Made by a program: the position numbers and the translations under genes. A DNA stretch of 38,203 bases. It comes from Methylicorpusculum sp. (GTDB lineage Bacteria; Pseudomonadota; Gammaproteobacteria; Methylococcales; Methylomonadaceae). Position 1 is the stretch's first letter, and each line of letters opens with the position of its first letter. Below the pieces are notes generated by a model that saw only the letters and a program-made list of their open reading frames with translations, did not search any database and was not told the DNA's origin. Positions 33,949-38,203 of this stretch are shown piece after piece. Where the stretch lies: positions 1 through 38,203 of the forward strand of contig NZ_JAUSBX010000114.1 of the NCBI RefSeq assembly GCF_030651835.1, given 5' to 3'.

Positions 33949-33997
33949 CACCAACGTTTTGCTTCGGTATTTATTTAAGGGCCGTAGGATGCGGTGA
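33935..33997 (+). pseudogene. PIN-domain (VapC-type) toxin, N-terminal stump
   Basis: ATG 33935 overlaps the antitoxin end by 14 bp and encodes MIAIDTNVLLRYLFKG, the classic PIN start with the first catalytic aspartate (Asp5 in AIDTNVLLRYL). The frame then enters a REP-like palindrome at 33984 and stops at 33997. The rest of the toxin is gone. Confidence 0.8.
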
Positions 33998-34052
33998 CGG
34001 TAGGAACCGCATCAATCGAGAACGATGCGGTTCGTTTCTCACCGCATCCTAC
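33984..34052. repeat. REP/REPIN-like palindromic element
   Basis: 69 bp. Terminal arms GTAGGATGCGGTGA (33984-33997) and TCACCGCATCCTAC (34039-34052) are perfect 14-bp complements, and inner arms GAACCGCATC (34004-34013) and GATGCGGTTC (34024-34033) pair again. It resembles the REP doublets mobilised by RAYT transposases. No RAYT gene is in the window. Confidence 0.8.
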
Positions 34053-34093
34053 CGCGCTAGACCTGAATCCATTCGCTTGCAAATGTTATGTTC

Positions 34094-34354
34094 TCAATAT
34101 TCGTAGTGATAGCGAAGCTGAGCGATAAAGATATGGTTTTCAACAACTTTATAGACAAGTCGATGTTCATCATTAATGCGTCGAGACCAATAGCCAGAAA
34201 GGCCGTGTTTCAAAGGCTCTGGTTTACCGATACCTTCAAAAGGGTCGCGCTGAATATCCTTAATCAAAGTATTTATCCGTTTAAGCATGTTTTTATCGGT
34301 TTTTTGCCAGTACAGGTAGTTTTCCCAAGCTCTGCTGGAAAAAGTAAGATTCAT
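34094..34354 (-). CDS. yoeB: Txe/YoeB-family ribosome-dependent mRNA endonuclease toxin
   Basis: 86 residues with the YoeB fold signature: MNLTFSSRAWENYLYWQKTDKNMLKRINTLIKDIQRDPFEGIGKPEPLKHGLSGYWSRRINDEHRLVYKV and the terminal RYHYEY. Family catalytic residues Glu (in DPFEGIGKPEPL), Arg (RRINDEHRLVY) and the C-terminal His-Tyr are all present, so the toxin looks intact. Its ATG overlaps the antitoxin stop (ATGA). It cleaves mRNA at the ribosomal A site when freed from YefM. Confidence 0.92.
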   Translation of the reverse strand: MNLTFSSRAWENYLYWQKTDKNMLKRINTLIKDIQRDPFEGIGKPEPLKHGLSGYWSRRINDEHRLVYKVVENHIFIAQLRYHYEY

Positions 34355-34602
34355 TCTATTAACGCGTGCTCGGTACCGTTCCCTGCCTCAAGCTCCGCAA
34401 TCGACTCTAGTAGGTGGCGAGCATTTGCAGGGGATCGGAGCAGGTATGCTGTTTCTTCCATGGCCTGATAGTCTTCTAAAGAAATCATTACTACAGGCGC
34501 TTCTCTTTTTCGGGTAATGATCACGGGATCGTGGTCATTACACACTTTTTCCATAGTTTTCGCTAGGTTAGATCGTGCAGTGGTGTAGCTTATGGCGTCC
34601 AT
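34351..34602 (-). CDS. yefM: YefM/Phd-family antitoxin
   Basis: 83 residues from ATG 34602 (MDAISYTTARSNL). AGAGAGG lies 5 bp upstream; upstream in-frame codons give an unrelated, improbable extension and are excluded. MDAISYTTARSNLAKTMEKVCNDHDPVIITRKREAPVVMISLEDYQAMEETAYLLRSPANARHLLESI matches YefM along its length. It binds and neutralises YoeB and represses its own promoter. Forms an operon with the toxin through an ATGA overlap. Confidence 0.92.
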   Translation of the reverse strand: MDAISYTTARSNLAKTMEKVCNDHDPVIITRKREAPVVMISLEDYQAMEETAYLLRSPANARHLLESIAELEAGNGTEHALIE

Positions 34603-34913
34603 CGGGGCCTCTCTAAAATTATCATGTACGCGAAATTGTACAGATAGTCTAGCGGCACATAATAAGGCCGTCAATCCGGCGCAAATTTCGTTAGCTACGT
34701 TCTCTACCTCTATGCCGGTTACGGCTGGTGTTAGTTTCCAAAAATAGGAGCGAGTAACAGGGGCAAAAGGGTCAGTTCTAGTTTCATAGCCTTTTTTGGA
34801 AAGGGGAAATAGAAAGGCCTGGTTTATTTTCAACCTGCCTCCGTTCGCACCAAGATTCACTGCTAGTGTAAGATAGGTCGCACATTTTTCCCGAACAGTT
34901 AACCATCGGCCCG
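34603..34913. other. Intergenic region between yefM and draT
   Basis: Divergent promoter region of about 310 bp. A reading frame in phase with yefM runs through much of it but has no family resemblance and no ribosome binding site. No sigma-54 (-24 GG/-12 GC) element is evident before draT. Confidence 0.4.
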
Positions 34914-35720
34914 ATGCGTAATATTTCTGAATATTGTCACAGTACCAATTTGATCGGTGTTACAACAGCGTGTATTGCCAGCTCTCTCTTTAATGAAAAT
35001 CCGAAACCGTTGCACATTGCCGGAACTCGCGAATCGGCCTCGGGTTTATTTGAGCAATTGACCGGACAGCATTCGCCCGATGACTGCGGTCAGCTATTTC
35101 AGGATTACATGTGTGTAGTTTTTGGTTTCGAAACGGAGCAACGATTAGGCGATGATGCATCCGGCAGACGGCGTTATCGTAATAGCTATCTCAGACTGAT
35201 TCAGGATTGGGGGCTGGATTCCAATAATGCGCAGGGTGCGGTTCTCAAAGGCTGGGTCGAGAGCCGCTTCGGGTTGTTTCCAACCTATCATAAACAGCCA
35301 ATAGCCAGTTTCAGCGGCAAACCTTGGATGAGCTATATCGAGGAAAAGATGAACAGTCGTTATCATAATAACTGTATCTACATGCAGCTGGATCTTCTCT
35401 ATGAATATTGCCAGTGGGTTATCGAACGCTTCCGAATTCCGGCAAAAAGCCATAAAACCCTTTATCGCGGCGTTAATGATGTGGATGACTGGATCATTGA
35501 GGACGAAAACAAGCATCAAAAAATCATCCGTTTCAATAACGTTGTTTCATTTACCGACCGTCGTAGTGTCGCCGGCGAATTCGGTTCCTATATTCTGAAG
35601 GTTGAAGTGCCCATGGTTAAACTGATTTTTTTTAATGAACTGCTGCCTCATCATGCCTTACGCGGTGAATCCGAGTATTTGGTCATCGGCGGTGATTATC
35701 GGGTTAACCTGCAACGATAA
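34914..35720 (+). CDS. draT: Dinitrogenase reductase ADP-ribosyltransferase DraT
   Basis: 268 residues, cytoplasmic. The C-terminal half shows the R-S-E class ADP-ribosyltransferase motifs: the NAD-binding Arg in KTLYRGVND (R185), the SFT segment VVSFTDRRS (211-218), and the catalytic ExE as GESEYLVIGG (E252, E254). The N-terminal half carries DraT-typical PLHIAGTRESASGLFEQL, FQDYMCVVFGFE and GWVESRFGLFPTYHKQPI. It ADP-ribosylates the nitrogenase Fe protein (NifH arginine) when ammonium is added or energy falls. Followed by draG after 12 bp. The start lacks a good ribosome binding site. Confidence 0.93.
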   Translation: MRNISEYCHSTNLIGVTTACIASSLFNENPKPLHIAGTRESASGLFEQLTGQHSPDDCGQLFQDYMCVVFGFETEQRLGDDASGRRRYRNSYLRLIQDWGLDSNNAQGAVLKGWVESRFGLFPTYHKQPIASFSGKPWMSYIEEKMNSRYHNNCIYMQLDLLYEYCQWVIERFRIPAKSHKTLYRGVNDVDDWIIEDENKHQKIIRFNNVVSFTDRRSVAGEFGSYILKVEVPMVKLIFFNELLPHHALRGESEYLVIGGDYRVNLQR

Positions 35721-35732
35721 GCGAGAAAAATT

Positions 35733-36623
35733 ATGACTGATCAAAAAATAGTGGATAGAGCATTGGGCGCTTATTTGGGTTTTGCCTGCGGTGATGCGCT
35801 AGGCGCGACGGTTGAGTTTTTATCGCCGAATCAAATTCAGAAACGATACGGTATTCATAAGGAGATAACCGGCGGCGGCTGGTTGGCCTTGACGGCCGGT
35901 GAGGTGACCGATGATACCCAAATGTCGCTGGCGTTGGGGCAGGCAATTATCGATCATCAGTCATGGAATCTTAATGCTGTTGCGGGCAATTTTGTCAGTT
36001 GGCTGGAAAGCGATCCACCCGATATTGGCAATACCTGTAAGCGCGGAATCGTGCGCTACCGGGACACCGGTGAGTTATCCGGTTTGCCCCGCGATGATGA
36101 TGCTGGAAACGGCGCGTGTATGCGCAATTTGCCGGTGGTTTTGGCGACCTTGAACAGGCCGGATTATTTTGATGAATGGAGTCTGCAGCAATGCCATATC
36201 ACGCATCATAACCCCTTGTCCGATGCGGCGGTTTTAGCGCTTGGCCGCATGGTCAAGCGCTTGATTCATGGACAAGATAAGAGTGCGTGTTATCAGGAAG
36301 CCGAATGGTTGATCAATCAGCATGGCGATTTTGCTTACAGCCCTTATTCGGGCAAAGCATCGGGCTATATTGTCGACACCGTACAGACCATTTTGCATTA
36401 TTTTTTCAATTCGGACAGCTTCGAATCCTGTCTGATTGAAACCGTCAATCAGGGCGGGGATGCCGATACGACAGGAGCGCTGGCCGGAATGCTGGCAGGT
36501 GCTAGATACGGGTTGGAAGGCATTCCGGAGCGCTGGTTAACTCAACTGTCACCGCAGGTCGCCGCACAAATTCGCTCGCAAACCCTTGAGCTATTGAAGT
36601 TTGCTGAGTCTCAGCCGTCTTAA
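35733..36623 (+). CDS. draG: ADP-ribosyl-dinitrogenase reductase glycohydrolase DraG
   Basis: 296 residues, ADP-ribosylglycohydrolase fold. The dinuclear metal ligands are present: TDDTQM (T59-D60-D61) near the N-terminus and NQGGDADTTGALAGMLAGA (D243, D245, T246) near the C-terminus. DraG removes ADP-ribose from NifH and reactivates nitrogenase. Length is normal. The stop codon TAA (36621-36623) lies within the TTAATTAAT sequence shared with the other IS200 copy's end, so the IS inserted exactly at the gene end without truncating the conserved fold. Confidence 0.94.
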   Translation: MTDQKIVDRALGAYLGFACGDALGATVEFLSPNQIQKRYGIHKEITGGGWLALTAGEVTDDTQMSLALGQAIIDHQSWNLNAVAGNFVSWLESDPPDIGNTCKRGIVRYRDTGELSGLPRDDDAGNGACMRNLPVVLATLNRPDYFDEWSLQQCHITHHNPLSDAAVLALGRMVKRLIHGQDKSACYQEAEWLINQHGDFAYSPYSGKASGYIVDTVQTILHYFFNSDSFESCLIETVNQGGDADTTGALAGMLAGARYGLEGIPERWLTQLSPQVAAQIRSQTLELLKFAESQPS

Positions 36624-37246
36624 TTAATATTGGTAAACCCCCGGCTATGCCGGGGGACTCTCAAAGGTTTGACCATAAGGCGGTCGCAACGATGCTCTTA
36701 TCTCGACCAAAAGATAGGAGAATCGAAAATGAGAGAATATCAAAGTTTGAGCCATAGCAAATGGGATTGCAAATACCATGTGGTGTTTATTCCAAAGCGC
36801 AGACGCAAAGCCTTGTTTGGTGGGTTGCGGCAGCATTTGGGAAAGTTATTTCATGAGTTGGCTCGGCAAAAAGGCTGTGAGATAGTAGAAGGTCATTTGA
36901 TGGTAGATCATGTGCACATGTGCATCAGCATTCCACCGAAATATGCAGTGTCCAACGTAGTTGGATACATCAAGGGCAAAAGTGCGATTTCAATAGCCAG
37001 GAACTTTAGGGGCAAGACCAAGAATTTCACGGGTGAAAATTTCTGGGCGCGGGGTTATTTCGTATCAACAGTTGGCCTTGATGAAGAAATGGTGAGGAAT
37101 TACATCCGCGAGCAAGAGCGTGAAGAAGAACGTTACGAGCAACTAACGCTCTTTGGGCAAGCAAATCCGCCTTTAGGCGGTTCATGAACATGCCCCTTTG
37201 AGGGGCTAACAGATATAAGCCCCCGGCTTTGCCGGGGGTGATTAAT
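36620..37246 (+). mobile_element. IS200/IS605-type element, complete copy 2
   Basis: Left end begins in TTAATTAATATTGG (36620 on) with subterminal hairpin CCCCCGGC-TAT-GCCGGGGG (36638-36656). The leader contains a TATCT/AGATA stem next to the ribosome binding site. tnpA is at 36729-37187. A GCCCC-TTTGA-GGGGC hairpin (37192-37206) follows, then the right-end hairpin CCCCCGGC-TTT-GCCGGGGG (37220-37238). There is no tnpB and no terminal inverted repeat, as expected for the IS200 group moved by single-strand Y1 transposases. The right boundary is approximate. The leader lacks one T relative to copies 1 and 3. Confidence 0.88.
36729..37187 (+). CDS. tnpA: IS200-type Y1 transposase TnpA
   Basis: 152 residues from ATG 36729, preceded by AGGAG; the in-frame ATG at 36630 lies in the hairpin end and is rejected. 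HUH motif H61-V62-H63 in LMVDHVHMCISIPPKY, catalytic tyrosine Y125 in MVRNYIREQE, and the NFWARGYFVSTVG strand are all intact, so the enzyme looks active. It cuts and rejoins single-stranded DNA at hairpin ends through a 5'-phosphotyrosine link. Confidence 0.95.
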   Translation: MREYQSLSHSKWDCKYHVVFIPKRRRKALFGGLRQHLGKLFHELARQKGCEIVEGHLMVDHVHMCISIPPKYAVSNVVGYIKGKSAISIARNFRGKTKNFTGENFWARGYFVSTVGLDEEMVRNYIREQEREEERYEQLTLFGQANPPLGGS

Positions 37247-37732
37247 TGTCGGCGTAAGCCATAACGCCGTAGCTGAAAGTAACTGCGTCATTGTGAAATG
37301 GGGTGGAGAGCAACTGGAAGCGAAAAGGCAGTCCGTAGGATAACGAATCCGATTCGGCAGGGCAAGGCGGCGAGTCTGCGGTTCCATGACGAAGCCTGAA
37401 AATCATCAGTTACGTTGACATGGCGAATGAAACGATGACTGGGCCTACCAAGTGGTTGGGAGCGGAATGTCAGGAAGGTAAGTTGAAGTAAGTGGGGAGA
37501 CCTGCCGCTGAGGTGACGGTGGCAGGAGTCAGAGCCCTCATAGTAGTGACTCAGTAGATTGACAGAGAGAAAAAAGAAGTCGCTCCCTGGAGAAGCGGAA
37601 AAGAAATCTCCAACAACAAGACGTTGTGTGAAACGCCTCTCTGTTACACGTCCAATAGACTGAAGAAATCACGGTAAGCAAAGCCGTGCCGAGCGAAGGG
37701 GGGCAGGAAGAGAAATGGGAGGACTACATATA

Positions 37733-37960
37733 ATGCAGCTGAGACAAGCTATTTCGGCAGTGTTGGTAACAACTAAACAAGAAACAGACAGCCATGACCG
37801 TTGGTCGTGGGTAGAAGCATCACTATGGACGAAACCTATGTTGACAGCGCTGGACAACGGCGTAGAAGGGGCAAATGGTTTAATGCCAGATGCCTATTTT
37901 GCTAGCCTTGGGCTTTTCACCATGAAAGAAGTTCATCGTATAGCTTGTCAATCCCGATGA
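37733..37960 (+). pseudogene. Group II intron maturase/reverse transcriptase remnant
   Basis: From ATG 37733 (GGAGG at 37718-37722) it encodes LVTTKQETDSHDRWSWVEASLWTKPMLTALDNGVEG, the typical N-terminal leader of bacterial group II intron proteins. A one-base frameshift near GGGGCAAATGG follows (the family sequence is GGKWF). The frame then jumps to LGLFTMKEVHRIACQSR, the typical C-terminal end. All reverse-transcriptase motifs, including YADD, are missing, which indicates a large internal deletion. Confidence 0.75.
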
Positions 37961-37977
37961 GGAAATTCTCGACTGGA

Positions 37978-38010
37978 GAGCCGTGTGCGGGAAAACCGCA
38001 CGCACGGTTC
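37978..38010 (+). ncRNA. Group II intron domain V
   Basis: 33-nt hairpin with the catalytic AGC at its base (GAGCCG), a GAAA-type terminal loop and the closing CGGTTC, the most conserved part of the ribozyme. It appears intact, so splicing chemistry may survive if protein help is supplied in trans. Confidence 0.85.
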
Positions 38011-38047
38011 GGAGGGAGGGGAGGTTAATAGCCTTCCCTACCCCTAT

Positions 38048-38203
38048 CTCAAAGGTTTGACCTATAAGGCGGTCGCAACGATGCTCTTATCTCGACCAAA
38101 AGATAGGAGAATCGAAAATGAGAGAATATCAAAGTTTGAGCCATAGCAAATGGGATTGCAAATACCATGTGGTGTTTATTCCAAAGCGCAGACGCAAAGC
38201 CTT
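38048..38203 (+). mobile_element. IS200/IS605-type element, copy 3 (left end disrupted, runs off the window)
   Basis: From CTCAAAGGTTTGACC the sequence is identical to the leader of copy 1 and continues into tnpA. The outermost left end, including the CCCCCGGC hairpin, is not next to it; the intron 3' end takes its place. The element continues beyond the window. Confidence 0.85.
38118..38203 (+). CDS. tnpA: IS200-type transposase TnpA, N-terminal part (cut by window edge)
   Basis: ATG 38118 with AGGAG upstream, encoding MREYQSLSHSKWDCKYHVVF and onward, identical to the complete copy as far as visible (28 codons). Confidence 0.85.
   Translation, partial: MREYQSLSHSKWDCKYHVVFIPKRRRKA

Larger units (their letters stand above)
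37247..38047 (+). mobile_element. Group II intron with collapsed reverse transcriptase
   Basis: The 3' end is clear: domain V at 37978-38010 (GAGCCGTGTGCGG, GAAA loop, CCGCACGCACGGTTC) and domain VI at 38011-38047 (GGGAGGGGAGG pairing with CCTTCCCTACCC, bulged A, ending CTAT). A structured 5' region (about 37300-37700, domains I-III) precedes a domain IV that holds only an 81-codon relic of the intron protein. The 5' end is not obvious; no clean GUGYG was fixed, so 37247 is a placeholder just after the IS right end. The 3' exon starts at 38048 inside an IS200 left end. Confidence 0.75.

Noticed and set aside
34603-34860. N-terminal extension of YefM by 86 codons
   Set aside because: The YefM family starts at MDAISYTTARSNL, with a ribosome binding site directly upstream; the extension has no homology.
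37715-37960. 81-codon frame as a genuine small gene
   Set aside because: It is the joined N- and C-terminal ends of a group II intron protein with a frameshift, hence a relic.

Overview
The window looks like a chromosomal segment of a diazotrophic gammaproteobacterium. A Methylococcales-type methanotroph is my best guess: it carries draT/draG, an EF-G-like paralogue, hybrid histidine kinases, a DUF2934 protein and an alginate-export porin. No taxonomic marker and no methane-oxidation gene is present, so the assignment is an inference. No rRNA, tRNA or CRISPR array was recognised.

Layout. (1) 1-140: left end of an outward-pointing IS200/IS605-type element, cut by the window edge. (2) 386-915: two dispersed repeats, then a canonical Pho box. 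(3) 916-6420: high-affinity phosphate uptake operon pstS-pstC-pstA-pstB-phoU. (4) 6437-13733: unlinked housekeeping or accessory genes (SOUL haem-binding lipoprotein, Trp-rich small protein, EF-G-like GTPase, alginate-export porin, DUF2799 lipoprotein, trxC, DUF2934 protein), separated by copies of a 152-bp palindromic repeat. (5) 14466-21484: a decayed MASE1-CHASE-PAS sensor gene facing two overlapping hybrid histidine kinase genes. (6) 21692-33527: a molybdenum region. It holds modA-modA-TSUP-modB-modC, a ModE N-domain-only regulator, a free-standing ModC-C-terminal (TOBE/Mop) protein, a LysR pseudogene, an operon of TonB-dependent receptor, periplasmic binding lipoprotein and di-haem cytochrome, and a full-length ModE. 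(7) 33648-34602: an orphaned AbrB antitoxin with a PIN toxin stump truncated by a REP-like palindrome, then a yefM-yoeB pair. (8) 34914-36623: draT-draG, which switch nitrogenase off and on by ADP-ribosylation. (9) 36620-38203: a complete IS200-type element, a group II intron whose reverse transcriptase has collapsed to an 81-codon remnant, and the start of another IS200 copy disrupted at the intron's 3' end.

Main interpretation. Three 24-bp ModE-like palindromes of the form CGTTAT-N12-NTAANN lie in front of the modA operon, the free Mop gene and the TonB receptor operon. A weaker fourth lies upstream of the ModE-N gene. This ties an otherwise iron-like uptake operon (outer-membrane receptor, binding protein, di-haem redox protein) to molybdenum control. 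Together with draTG nearby it suggests an outer-membrane-to-cytoplasm molybdenum (or tungsten/molybdophore) acquisition system feeding nitrogenase. The operon encodes no permease, and modB/modC or a distant permease would have to complete it.
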